The notes below the pieces were generated by a model. The model was not told the DNA's origin and made no database searches. It saw only the letters and a list, made by a program, of their open reading frames with translations. From positions 62,001 to 126,000 of the forward strand of contig NZ_BMDO01000001.1 of assembly GCF_014635825.1 (NCBI RefSeq): a stretch of 64,000 nucleotides of DNA. The letters run 5' to 3'. The position numbers and the translations under genes are program-made. Below are positions 34,693 to 43,606 of the stretch, piece after piece. Each line of letters starts with the position of its first letter. The stretch's first letter is position 1. The stretch is from Mucilaginibacter galii (GTDB lineage Bacteria; Bacteroidota; Bacteroidia; Sphingobacteriales; Sphingobacteriaceae).

Positions 34693-35763
34693 TTACATTA
34701 CCCACAGCCGCCATATGCCCGATATAATCATGCATAAAAACGCCAGTGGTGTAAGCACCTTCCAGCACAAATCCATCAGCTGATCTACCCTTAAACGGGG
34801 CAGCGTCCATCTAATCCAAATTTGCACGCCGACTAAGATCAACGTTTTCAGAAATATCCAGATTATACCCCAAACGGTACCTGTTGTCCAGTCGGCAAGC
34901 TTAACGCTGCCCATGTTAGGCAGCATGGTATTCCAGGCACCTAAAAACAGGATAACGGCTATCATCGATACCAGGAACATCATAGAATACTCCGCCAGGA
35001 AAACAAAACCGAACTTCATCCCGGTAAACTCGGTATGAAAGCCGGCCACCAGTTCTGACTCGGCCTCGGGTATATCAAAGGGTGCCCTGTTGCTTTCTGC
35101 AAGCGAGGAGATAAAGTATATCACGAAAGCCACGATCAGGTGCGGGGCTTTAAAAACATTCCAGCTTAGTAAACCCCCAACATGGGTAACATCCCAAATG
35201 CCTAAGAATTTTACTTTTTCGGCTGATAGAACACCCTGCTGCATGGATATCTCCTGCAAATCAAGTGTTTGGCTGATCATCACGACGGAGATCAGCGCAA
35301 AACCGGCCGGTATTTCATAAGAGATGATCTGTGCTACCGAACGGATGGCGCCCAGCATTGAATACTTGTTATTGGAGCCCCAGCCTGCCATAATGATACC
35401 CAATACCTCAATAGACAGAATAGCGAAAAAGTAATATAACCCCAAATTGATTTTTGAAGAGGCCAGTCCGGGTGCCCAGGGCATACAGGCAAAGCCCATA
35501 TACACCGATACAAATATGATGATAGGTGCCAGCACAAACAACACTTTATCGGCAGCTTGGGGGATTATGGATTCTTTCTGAAGGAGTTTAAGGGCATCGG
35601 CCAGGGTTTGGAGCAGGCCAAATTTACCGGTTTCGGTGGGGCCAAGGCGGTCTTGTATGTAAGCTGACACCTTGCGCTCGGCATAAACACCAAACAGCGC
35701 AAACAGGGCTGCAAATGCAAACAACCCTATGGCTACGATGATATAGGTGATATAAAAGCTCAA
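34693..35763 (-). CDS. nuoH: NADH-quinone oxidoreductase subunit H
   Basis: 356 residues, eight membrane helices; forms the quinone site. Conserved GVYAERKVSAYIQDRLGPTE and the ESNRAPFDIPEAESELVAGF loop. It is the first nuo gene here: the upstream neighbour is murI, and nuoA-G are not in the window, so complex I genes are split between loci. Confidence 0.97.
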   Translation of the reverse strand: MSFYITYIIVAIGLFAFAALFALFGVYAERKVSAYIQDRLGPTETGKFGLLQTLADALKLLQKESIIPQAADKVLFVLAPIIIFVSVYMGFACMPWAPGLASSKINLGLYYFFAILSIEVLGIIMAGWGSNNKYSMLGAIRSVAQIISYEIPAGFALISVVMISQTLDLQEISMQQGVLSAEKVKFLGIWDVTHVGGLLSWNVFKAPHLIVAFVIYFISSLAESNRAPFDIPEAESELVAGFHTEFTGMKFGFVFLAEYSMMFLVSMIAVILFLGAWNTMLPNMGSVKLADWTTGTVWGIIWIFLKTLILVGVQIWIRWTLPRLRVDQLMDLCWKVLTPLAFLCMIISGIWRLWVM

Positions 35764-35956
35764 AAATTTAACCCTTAAGATGAACGTGCAAACTTAGGGA
35801 ATTATGAGGAGAATGAAGAGTTGATATGCAGATTAATGGCACCTGCCACGAAAATAATCTACCATTTAAGTATACAATTTTGCAGGCTTTAAAAAACCTT
35901 CAAAAACCGCCTTAAAAGTTCATAAAACTTCAAAAAAATACATTTAATTACTTTTG

Positions 35957-36787
35957 CTACTTCATGGCTACGTATACCGACTTTACAGGCTCGGGAGAGA
36001 ACATGGAAGCGTGCTGATCAAAGTCGGCCGTGTCATCGGTGGTGGTAAAAAACTGCCGGCTACCGCCTTGGGTAAGCTGTTCTTCTATTTCGGTATGGCG
36101 TTGCAGATAGTAAACCAAACTATGGGCCACGATATCGCCCTGTGCTACTACATTAACATGTGGTGGTAGGTAAGCTTTGATCTTATCTTGCAACAAGGGA
36201 TAATGGGTACAGGCCAGTAACAAGGTATCAATATCTGGCGCTTGTTCCATGATCTGGTCTAAGTACAGTTTTACATAAGCATCGGCAGCGGGCTTCTCAT
36301 ATTCTCCGTTCTCTATGAGCGGCACCCAAAGCGGACAGGCCTGCTGGTAAACCTGTACCTCCGGAAAAAACTTCTTGATCTCAATGGCATAGGAGCCTGA
36401 TTGTACGGTACCCTTGGTACCCAATACGCCTATCTTATTAGTTTTTGTATAATTTCCTATTACCTCGGCCGTGGGGCGTATTACACCCAATACCTTCTTA
36501 TCATCGTGCTTACCCGGCATATCACGCTGCTGTATGGTGCGCAGCGCCTTGGCCGATGCGGTATTGCAAGCCAGTACAACCAGCGGACAACCCTGCGCAA
36601 ACATCCACTGCACGCACTCCCAGGTGTACTGATGTATGGTGTTAAATGAGCGGTCGCCGTAGGGCGCACGGCTATTATCGCCAAAGTACAAATAGTCGTA
36701 GCCCGGCAGTTGCTCTGCTATGGAACGGAAGACCGTTAACCCTCCTATCCCCGAATCAAAAACCCCAATAGGGCGCTTAACTTGCAT
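35957..36787 (-). CDS. murI: Glutamate racemase
   Basis: 276 residues. Makes D-glutamate for peptidoglycan. Catalytic cysteines lie in VLACNTASA and LLACTHYPLL, with the N-terminal IGVFDSGIGGLTVFRSI. The ATG at 36787 follows a -7 box by 4 nt, which itself sits in the T-tract of the ompH terminator. Gap to nuoH is 193 bp, so nuoH may or may not be read from this promoter. Confidence 0.97.
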   Translation of the reverse strand: MQVKRPIGVFDSGIGGLTVFRSIAEQLPGYDYLYFGDNSRAPYGDRSFNTIHQYTWECVQWMFAQGCPLVVLACNTASAKALRTIQQRDMPGKHDDKKVLGVIRPTAEVIGNYTKTNKIGVLGTKGTVQSGSYAIEIKKFFPEVQVYQQACPLWVPLIENGEYEKPAADAYVKLYLDQIMEQAPDIDTLLLACTHYPLLQDKIKAYLPPHVNVVAQGDIVAHSLVYYLQRHTEIEEQLTQGGSRQFFTTTDDTADFDQHASMFSPEPVKSVYVAMK

Positions 36788-36791
36788 GGTA

Positions 36792-36799
36792 CAAAAATA
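36792..36799 (-). promoter_or_regulatory. -7 promoter box (TATTTTTG) of murI
   Basis: Perfect TAnnTTTG followed by TACC and the ATG, as at engB. It lies directly inside the T-rich end of the preceding terminator. Confidence 0.6.
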
Positions 36800-36801
36800 A
36801 A

Positions 36802-36830
36802 AAAAGCGAGGGGCTATGCCACTCGCTTTT
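36802..36830 (-). terminator. Terminator of the bamA-ompH-ompH unit
   Basis: Perfect 9-bp stem AAAAGCGAG / CTCGCTTTT with an inner GGC/GCC pair and TAT loop, followed on the minus strand by a run of T that merges with the murI -7 box. Confidence 0.85.
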
Positions 36831-36851
36831 ATGCTTTAAAAAAAACGGATG

Positions 36852-37364
36852 TTATTTTAAACCTAATTTCAATTTTACAGAGGCTAATAAATCATCGCCC
36901 GGAGGAGATACGATCAGGTTAGTAGTACCTGAATCAATTACATAGTTGTAACCTTTTTCTTTAGCTACTGCGTTAATGGCAGCACGTACTTTTTCAAAAA
37001 GTGGTTTACCTAATTCGTTTTTCTTAGCTTCAATTTGTTGTTGTGCAGTATTGTTTAAGTCCTGCATACGTTTGTTGATGTCTTGCAATTCATTTTCTGA
37101 GGCAATACGGGTTGCATCGGTCATGGTTTTGCTGTTTTTTTGGTAAGCATCACCTTTAGTCTGCAATTCGGTTTGCATAGCTTGCAATTGGTCTACAAAT
37201 GTTTTTTGGTAGGTTTGCAGTGAAGTTTGTACACCTTTAATTTCTGGTAAGGCATCAATAACTGCGTTAAAATCAATGTAACCAATTTTGCTTTGTGCTT
37301 TAGCATAACCCGCCGTCAGCATCATAAATCCTGCAACTAAAGCAACTTTAAATAATCTTTTCAT
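36852..37364 (-). CDS. OmpH/Skp family periplasmic chaperone
   Basis: 170 residues. Signal peptide (VALVAGFMMLTAGYAKAQ), then the Skp-type coiled coil (residues about 60-125, rich in Q, K, E) with IGYIDFNAVIDALPEIKGVQ at the N-terminus and YNYVIDSGTTNLIVSPP at the C-terminal beta part. Skp holds unfolded outer-membrane proteins for BamA. Second of two ompH paralogues, 50 bp after the other. Confidence 0.92.
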   Translation of the reverse strand: MKRLFKVALVAGFMMLTAGYAKAQSKIGYIDFNAVIDALPEIKGVQTSLQTYQKTFVDQLQAMQTELQTKGDAYQKNSKTMTDATRIASENELQDINKRMQDLNNTAQQQIEAKKNELGKPLFEKVRAAINAVAKEKGYNYVIDSGTTNLIVSPPGDDLLASVKLKLGLK

Positions 37365-37414
37365 TTCTTTCTTTTGTTCTGTGTTTAATCGTGTGCTATT
37401 TTAATCAAAAAAAT

Positions 37415-37945
37415 TTACTTTGCAAAAGCCCCCGGCTTTAAACCTAAACGGGTTATCACCACATCGCTCTTATTATAGCGCGGGTTGGCATACAGCATCA
37501 TTACTTCGCTGTTTTTATCAAATACCATATCCAGGTTCTCGCTTTCGGCTACTGCTTGTATAGCTTTAGACACTCTTTCCTGAATAGGTTTAACGAGTGT
37601 GCTGCTGCGTTGTGCTAATTCTCCCTCGGGGCCAAATTTAGAACGTTGAAAATCCTTAGCGGCTTTTTCCTTGTCTACAATTTCGGCCTCACGGCGTTTC
37701 TTCATATCGGCGGTCATTAACACCTGGTCGGCCTGGTAGGCTTTGTACAAGCGGTCAATTTCCTGGAAACGGCCATCAACCTCGCGCTGCCATTGGTCTG
37801 ACAGGGCTGCCAGTTGTTTTTGCGAAGAAGCGTACTCAGGTACGTGTTTCAAAATGTAATCTGAATCAACAAAGGCAAAACGCTGCGCCCAGGCACTTGC
37901 CACGCTTATTAACGTAATGGTTAAGGTAATCAGTATTTTTTTCAT
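37415..37945 (-). CDS. OmpH/Skp family periplasmic chaperone (paralogue)
   Basis: 176 residues from the ATG at 37945 (MKKILITLTITLISVASAWAQ signal); a start at 37969 would run into bamA. Shares the FAFVDSDYILKHVPEY start, a coiled coil and a C-terminal DMVFDKNSEVMMLYANPRY. It follows bamA by 10 bp, the usual Bacteroidota order, and works with it in outer-membrane protein folding. Confidence 0.92.
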   Translation of the reverse strand: MKKILITLTITLISVASAWAQRFAFVDSDYILKHVPEYASSQKQLAALSDQWQREVDGRFQEIDRLYKAYQADQVLMTADMKKRREAEIVDKEKAAKDFQRSKFGPEGELAQRSSTLVKPIQERVSKAIQAVAESENLDMVFDKNSEVMMLYANPRYNKSDVVITRLGLKPGAFAK

Positions 37946-37955
37946 GTTGTATTTA

Positions 37956-40505
37956 TTAATTAAAACCACCGCTCAGGCTTTGTGCAATAGAGAAGTGGAA
38001 CTGCCCTTTGTTAGCTTGGGGCAAGCCCGGGATCTTGTCGAAACCGTAACCGTAATCCAATCCTAACAAGCCAAAGATAGGAAGAAATATTCTTGCACCC
38101 ACACCCACCGAACGACGGATATTAAACGGATTATAATCGCGGAAATTGTTCCACGTATTACCACCTTCGGCAAATGTTAACAGGAATATGGTAGCCGACT
38201 GACTTGCAATAACCGGATAACGCATTTCGAGGGTAAATTTATTATAGATCGGGCTTCCCGGGTTGTTATCAGAGTTATATCCTGAACCTTGAGGCACAAT
38301 AGAGAAGTTTTGATAGCCTCTTAAAGCAACGATCTCGCTACCTTGTAAGAACTGGTAAGTAGCCATACCATCACCACCTAATTTAAACCTTTCAAACGGC
38401 GACGGACCTACTAACTTGTTGTAGCTGCCAATGAAACCGAAACGGGTTTGCGACATTAATACCAGTTTACCTGCAATTTTGGTAAACCACTGGGCATCAA
38501 ACTTCCATTTGTGATACTCCACAAAGCGGTAGCGCTCCTCAGGCGTGGCAATACGATAATTGGTATTGTTGAACAACGAGTATGGCGGTGTTACCTGCAA
38601 GGTGAACTTAATATTAGAACCACTGGTTGGGTAAATAGGTGCATCCACCGAGTTACGGCTAAATTCCTGCGTTAACTTGATGTTGTATGATGTACCGTTT
38701 GCAAACAAGAAACCTTGTCTGAAATTGTCTAACGTGTAGTGGTCAAAGTTTAAAGAGTAGTTTAACTGGAAGTAGTTATCTGGCCAGTTTAAACGTTTAC
38801 CCAGGGTTACACCCACACCGTTAATACGCAAATAGTTATAAAGAGGATTATCTTTGGCATAAAACTGGCCGGTTGAACTCAATTGCGTGTAAGCAGATAA
38901 ACTGAAGTAGATAGGCTTTTTACCACCTAACCATGGCTCAGAAAAGGTGAACGAAAAGTTTTGGTAGTTTTTACCGTTGGCTTGTCCGCGTAAGCTTAAT
39001 TTCTGACCATCACCTTTAGGCAGTGGCTTGTAAGCTTTACCATTAAACAGGTTACGTACCGAGAAGTTGTTGAACGTTAAGCCCAGCGTGCCTACCAACT
39101 GACCACCACCAAAACCACCCGAAAGTTCGATTTGATCTGACGGTTTTTCAACCACGTTGTAAATAATATCTACCGTACCATCATTAGGGTTAATGTTGGT
39201 TGGCTTAGGCTCAATTTTTTGCTCATCAAAGTTACCCAACTGTGTAATTTGACGTGTACTGCGTACAATTAATGCTTTGGAGAATTTTTGACCCGGCTTG
39301 GTTGCCAGTTCGCGCAATACTACCTTATCATTGGTTACCTCGTTACCTCTAACCATTACGCGGTTAATGGTATACTGTGCACCTTCATAAATACGGATGT
39401 TCAGGTCAATGGTATCGTTGTAGATACGGGTTTGTACTGCTTCAGAGTTAAAGGTTAAGTATCCATCATCCAGGTAAAGGGAGTTGATATCCGAACCATC
39501 GGGCGTACCGCCGTTAAGACGTTTACTCAGCTCTTCTTCGCTAAATACATCGCCTTTTTTAATACGTAATATTTTATCAAGCGTAGTGGCCGGGTAGCGG
39601 GCATTACCGGCGTAGGTAATATTACCGAAGTAATACTTGTGACCTTCGTAAACTTTAATTTTTACGTTAACGGTATTCTCGTCATGCTTCCAAACCGAAT
39701 CGCTCAAAATTTCGGCATCGCGGTAACCTTTGGCCTGCATTTTTTCGATCAGCCCCTGCTTGTCCTCTTCGTACTGGTCTTGCTTAAATTTTTTAGAACC
39801 GAAGATATTGTAGAATTTCTTTTCCTTGGTTTTACCTAAGTATCCTTTAAGCTTTTTGCTTTTGAACGCCTTGTTACCTTCAAAAATAACCTCGTTAATT
39901 TTAACCTTCTGCTTTTTATCTATGTTAACGTTCAGGATAACGGAGTTAGAATCGGCAGGGTCGCGTTGTTGCTTAATGTCTACCGTGGTATTCATATAGC
40001 CTTTTTCGTTGAAGTGTTTTTTAACGATGGCCGTAGTGGTACTTAGCAGGTTTTCGTTTACGATCTTTCCTGTTTTATCGTTCAGTTTCTTTTGCACATC
40101 CTCAACCTCACCTTTACGAATACCGTTTAAACGCAGGCGCGATAAACGCGGACGCTCGGTAACATACAGCTCGAGATAAACAGTGTCGGCATTCATGCGG
40201 GTAATGTTCAATTGAACATCATCAAATAAACCTTGTGCCCACATGTTTTTTAACACGTTGGCCGATGCCTCACCCGGCAAATTTATTTTATCGCCCTTGC
40301 TGATCTTGGCAATCTGGATCAATACATCCTTATCGAGGTATTTGGTACCGGCAACAGTTATATCACCTATTATATAGTCTTTGGGGTTAAGATAACTTAA
40401 GCTATCAACAGGTATAGAAGATTTGTTGAGACGACTACCCCCTATTTGGGCAAACGTTGCTGTACTTATTAGTGAAAAAAGAATAGCTAAAAAGAGTTTA
40501 TTCAT
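37956..40505 (-). CDS. bamA: Outer membrane protein assembly factor BamA
   Basis: 849 residues. Signal peptide, then about five POTRA repeats (for example YIIGDITVAGTKYLDKDVLI, VKINEVIFEGNKAFKSKKLK) and a 16-stranded C-terminal barrel including VRGYQNFSIVPQGSG-like loop 6 (ALRGYQNF). Inserts beta-barrel proteins into the outer membrane. Essential in the family. A TACTTTAG box upstream suggests its own promoter, in addition to read-through from uppS 60 bp upstream. Confidence 0.97.
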   Translation of the reverse strand: MNKLFLAILFSLISTATFAQIGGSRLNKSSIPVDSLSYLNPKDYIIGDITVAGTKYLDKDVLIQIAKISKGDKINLPGEASANVLKNMWAQGLFDDVQLNITRMNADTVYLELYVTERPRLSRLRLNGIRKGEVEDVQKKLNDKTGKIVNENLLSTTTAIVKKHFNEKGYMNTTVDIKQQRDPADSNSVILNVNIDKKQKVKINEVIFEGNKAFKSKKLKGYLGKTKEKKFYNIFGSKKFKQDQYEEDKQGLIEKMQAKGYRDAEILSDSVWKHDENTVNVKIKVYEGHKYYFGNITYAGNARYPATTLDKILRIKKGDVFSEEELSKRLNGGTPDGSDINSLYLDDGYLTFNSEAVQTRIYNDTIDLNIRIYEGAQYTINRVMVRGNEVTNDKVVLRELATKPGQKFSKALIVRSTRQITQLGNFDEQKIEPKPTNINPNDGTVDIIYNVVEKPSDQIELSGGFGGGQLVGTLGLTFNNFSVRNLFNGKAYKPLPKGDGQKLSLRGQANGKNYQNFSFTFSEPWLGGKKPIYFSLSAYTQLSSTGQFYAKDNPLYNYLRINGVGVTLGKRLNWPDNYFQLNYSLNFDHYTLDNFRQGFLFANGTSYNIKLTQEFSRNSVDAPIYPTSGSNIKFTLQVTPPYSLFNNTNYRIATPEERYRFVEYHKWKFDAQWFTKIAGKLVLMSQTRFGFIGSYNKLVGPSPFERFKLGGDGMATYQFLQGSEIVALRGYQNFSIVPQGSGYNSDNNPGSPIYNKFTLEMRYPVIASQSATIFLLTFAEGGNTWNNFRDYNPFNIRRSVGVGARIFLPIFGLLGLDYGYGFDKIPGLPQANKGQFHFSIAQSLSGGFN

Positions 40506-40565
40506 CCGAATATTTTGTGACGCTAAAGTAATTTAAACGTTTGTTAAAATTTGTTAAAAGAAAAA

Positions 40566-41306
40566 TTAGTTCACCTGCTCACTGGTCTTGCCAAAGCGTC
40601 GCTCGCGTTTCTGGTAGTCTAGAATGGCCTCGTACAGGTCTTCGCGCCTAAAATCGGGCCATAGCTTAGTGGTAAAATACAACTCTGCGTATGCAATTTG
40701 CCATAGCAGGTAATTACTTATGCGGTACTCGCCGCTGGTCCTGATCATGAGTTCAGGATCGGGCAAATTGTGGGTGTAAAGGTTTTGAGCAAATACATCC
40801 TCGGTAATATCTTCGGGGTTAAGCGTACCCTCTTTCACCTGCTCGGCAATGTTCTTGGCCGCCTGCATCAGCTCGCGGCGCGAGCTGTAGCTTAAAGCCA
40901 GCGTAAGCACCAACCCGGTGTTACCCGCTGTTTGATCAATAGCGCCCTGCAGTTCGTTATGGCATCTTTTAGGCAGTAACGCTAAATCACCAATGGCGTT
41001 AAGCTTTACATTGTTCTGCATCAGTTTTTTGATCTCCTTATTAATGGTACTCACCAGTAGTTCCATAATAGCGGTTACTTCAAAACTGGGGCGGTTCCAG
41101 TTTTCGGCAGAGAAGGTATATAGCGTTAAATACTTTACCCCTAATTCCCCGGCACCTTCTACCACATCGCGCACCGATAGTACACCATTATGATGGCCAA
41201 ATACACGCAACTTGCCTTTACCTTTGGCCCAGCGACCGTTGCCATCCATAATAATAGCCACATGCTGCGGAAGCCTTGATAAATCTATCTGATCTTTATA
41301 CCCCAT
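40566..41306 (-). CDS. uppS: Isoprenyl transferase / undecaprenyl diphosphate synthase
   Basis: About 246 residues from the ATG at 41306 (MGYKDQIDLS); an upstream ATG at 41336 gives a non-family extension. Makes the C55 lipid carrier for cell-wall synthesis from farnesyl-PP and IPP. Catalytic Asp21 in IIMDGNGRWAKG, with SAENWNRP and the C-terminal RTSGEYRISNYLLWQIAYAE block. First gene of the uppS-bamA-ompH-ompH block. Confidence 0.95.
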   Translation of the reverse strand: MGYKDQIDLSRLPQHVAIIMDGNGRWAKGKGKLRVFGHHNGVLSVRDVVEGAGELGVKYLTLYTFSAENWNRPSFEVTAIMELLVSTINKEIKKLMQNNVKLNAIGDLALLPKRCHNELQGAIDQTAGNTGLVLTLALSYSSRRELMQAAKNIAEQVKEGTLNPEDITEDVFAQNLYTHNLPDPELMIRTSGEYRISNYLLWQIAYAELYFTTKLWPDFRREDLYEAILDYQKRERRFGKTSEQVN

Positions 41307-41566
41307 AATAGTGATGCTTACCGCCCATAAGTGCAATGCCCAGGGCTTTGCCGCAACCCGTTAATACAGGCTGTGCAGACAGGAATATGTGTTTAGAGTT
41401 AATCACTTTTAATTTAATAACCACAATTTTGAGCATGCAAAAAGCGCATAATCATGATTTTTTCAGGGTACAAAGGTAAAACTATACTTTGATTTATTTA
41501 TTATTCAAAAAACAAAAAGAAATTGCATTTGTACGTAAACCGTTAATTGCCAATAGTGCAACATAA

Positions 41567-41599
41567 AAAAACAGCTTTGCGGTATGCAAAGCTGTTTTT
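41567..41599 (-). terminator. Terminator-like hairpin downstream of exbD
   Basis: Perfect 14-bp stem AAAAACAGCTTTGC / GCAAAGCTGTTTTT, loop GGTAT, with A and T runs on both sides, so it could act on either strand. Confidence 0.7.
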
Positions 41600-41667
41600 A
41601 ATTAGTCTATTATTTTATTGAATCCGTATTTGCGAGGTACGAAACAAATGCATGATTTATAAACTTA

Positions 41668-41730
41668 TGTCAGTCTGAGCTCGTCGAAGACTTGTACGCT
41701 GGCTAAGTCTTCGACAAGCTCAGACTGACA
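41668..41730. repeat. REP-like hairpin, TGTCAGTCTGAGC family
   Basis: 26-nt arms at 41668-41693 and 41705-41730 match at 25 of 26 positions (one C/T difference) around an 11-nt loop. A widespread Bacteroidota palindrome type. Confidence 0.85.
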
Positions 41731-41790
41731 ATTGGGTTATTACTTATTTAAGACAACTTTAGTATTACAAAGAGGTCGTTAAGTAATGCT

Positions 41791-42300
41791 CTAATAAATA
41801 GCCTGCTTCTTTAACAGGTCAACATCCTTATCGGTAATGTCTACCACCGCATAAATATTGGTTCTGGTGATGTTGAGTTCGTCTAAAGCATCAACCAGGT
41901 TACCGTAAACACAGTGATCACTTGGTTTCACTACAACAATAGCCTCTTTGCCGGTATTACGCTTAATTTCTGCTTTGGCATCTAACAACGCTTTACGCAA
42001 TCCGTTCTTGCCATAACTTAATACCTGCGGCGTAGTAGATAAGCCTTTGTAAAGTAGTAGTTTATTTTCTTTACCTAAACACAGCGTTATGCTTCGGCTT
42101 TGCGGCACAGGACCACCAGGCCCTTCAACCGGCATAGCCAGATCCATGGCCTTGGGCTTGGATAGCGTGGTGGTGAGCATAAAGAAGGTGACCAGCAGAA
42201 ACGCCAGGTCTACCATGGCGGTAAGGTCAACACGCATACTTTTGGGTTGACGTGCTTTTTTGCCATCATTTTTTTCGGAAGATGAATTGAGCTCGGCCAT
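41791..42300 (-). CDS. ExbD/TolR family biopolymer transport protein
   Basis: 169 residues. One membrane helix (about residues 27-47) with the proton-carrying Asp in SMRVDLTAMVDLAFLLVTFF, and a periplasmic domain. Usually works with ExbB and TonB to energise outer-membrane transport, but no exbB or tonB gene is next to it here. It is separate from the uppS unit by a 484-bp gap. Confidence 0.9.
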   Translation of the reverse strand: MAELNSSSEKNDGKKARQPKSMRVDLTAMVDLAFLLVTFFMLTTTLSKPKAMDLAMPVEGPGGPVPQSRSITLCLGKENKLLLYKGLSTTPQVLSYGKNGLRKALLDAKAEIKRNTGKEAIVVVKPSDHCVYGNLVDALDELNITRTNIYAVVDITDKDVDLLKKQAIY

Positions 42301-42518
42301 AATACAAAGATTAAAGGTTAATAATTGGAGAATTAACTATTAAACGAATATAAGCAATGTATTGTTCCGTAACGAAGAATATTATTTTATTAAATGGGTA
42401 TTTTCCGTTATATTTCAACAACACATGCGTAGCATGGCATAAGTTAACGGTCAATTACAGTTAATGCCAAACAAATAATGGCGGGTTAGGGTTATTTAAC
42501 CTACATCAATACTATACT

Positions 42519-42737
42519 ATGAATAATTTTTTCCGAACCATTATTGCTGCCTGGGGCGCCAAAAAGTTAGGCGGAGGCTGCCTTTCTACCATTGTTATAT
42601 TTATTGTCATCTACACTTTGCTGGGTAAGTGCAATCAACCTGCACGAGCATCTGAAGCAGCAGGACACATTAAAACCGAGGTTTTAGCCAAACCATCTGA
42701 AGCCAATACGCCTAAACCGGCAGGCTTACACCGTTAA
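42519..42737 (+). CDS. Small single-span membrane protein
   Basis: 72 residues: short N-terminal part (MNNFFRTIIAAWGAKKLGGG), one membrane helix (STIVIFIVIYTLLG) and a hydrophilic tail (PAGLHR end). No known domain. Divergent from exbD, closed by its own terminator at 42762-42783, which favours a real gene. Confidence 0.55.
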   Translation: MNNFFRTIIAAWGAKKLGGGCLSTIVIFIVIYTLLGKCNQPARASEAAGHIKTEVLAKPSEANTPKPAGLHR

Positions 42738-42761
42738 TACAATTCAATTATTAGATAACTG

Positions 42762-42783
42762 ATCCTTTGCGCAAGCAAGGGAT
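42762..42783 (+). terminator. Terminator after the small membrane protein gene
   Basis: Nine-pair stem ATCCTTTGC / GCAAGGGAT (one T-G wobble) with a GCAA tetraloop, followed by TTTTTT. Confidence 0.8.
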
Positions 42784-42811
42784 TTTTTGTTGGCCTGAAG
42801 TTTAAGAGAGC

Positions 42812-43597
42812 TTAGTAATAGCAGTTTTTGCTGATAAAAGTGTAGGATATACCTATGCCGAAGAAAACATAGGTATCGTGCTTGCGGCCGTCGCCACGCT
42901 GGGTACCTGCTGCGCCGGTGTAAACACCTGTCCGTTCGCCAGAGCGGTCTGAAAGGGCAAGGGCCACAGGGTCGGTAAAAATCCGGCGGTCGGCGTAGTT
43001 GCCGCTTACATCGTCAAGATAGTCGGTATAGGCGCTGCGGTAGCCAATATCTGCCGTGAGGCTAAGCTTACCAAATATATTGTACTTTACCCCTGCGCCA
43101 AAGGGTATGGCAAAAGCCGAATTTTTATAAAGCGCATTATTACCCTCGGTATTCAGGGGGCGCAAATCGTAGGTTTGATTTTTGTACGTAGCCTGCGGAT
43201 TGTAACTTATGCCTGCTATACCGGCATAAATAAATGGCGTAAAACTGTTATAGCCACTACCGGGGCGGTATTCAAAAAAGTTAAACTCCCCTACCAGGGC
43301 AAATTCGTTAAGTGGCGTGTAAAAGCTAAGATTACGGCCGCGTTGCTGTGCGTATTTGGAGGTACTGTCGGCCCCTTCAATTTGCGCTTTGCTGGCACTG
43401 GCCTTGAGCGAAAGGTAGCCGTTAATGTTATAGCGTAAAAACAAACCCGCCATGGAGCCGCTTACCTGCAGCGGGTTGCGTTGGTTTAAATCGCCCTGAT
43501 AGCCTGCCGCACCGGCCTGCACACCAAACTCCCATTTCTGGGCTCTAGCTTGTACAACTGTTAAAACAAACAGCAGGAAAATTAAACACCGGGGCAT
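42812..43597 (-). CDS. DUF6089 outer-membrane beta-barrel protein
   Basis: 261 residues. Signal peptide (CLIFLLFVLTVVQARAQ), then EFGVQAGAAGYQGDLNQRNP and repeated strand motifs (SLKASASKAQIEG, LNEFALVGEFNFFEYRPG) ending SYTFISKNCYY. The family sits next to nadK and uppS in many Bacteroidota; role unknown, possibly envelope assembly. The gap to nadK is 9 bp. Confidence 0.85.
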   Translation of the reverse strand: MPRCLIFLLFVLTVVQARAQKWEFGVQAGAAGYQGDLNQRNPLQVSGSMAGLFLRYNINGYLSLKASASKAQIEGADSTSKYAQQRGRNLSFYTPLNEFALVGEFNFFEYRPGSGYNSFTPFIYAGIAGISYNPQATYKNQTYDLRPLNTEGNNALYKNSAFAIPFGAGVKYNIFGKLSLTADIGYRSAYTDYLDDVSGNYADRRIFTDPVALALSDRSGERTGVYTGAAGTQRGDGRKHDTYVFFGIGISYTFISKNCYY

Positions 43598-43606
43598 TGT
43601 GCAAAG

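Larger units (their letters stand above)
41307..41790. other. Intergenic region between uppS and exbD
   Basis: No gene seen. It contains a terminator hairpin (41567-41599), a short TTTGCGAGGTACGAAACAAA palindrome (41628-41649) and a long perfect-like hairpin (41668-41730). Confidence 0.7.
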
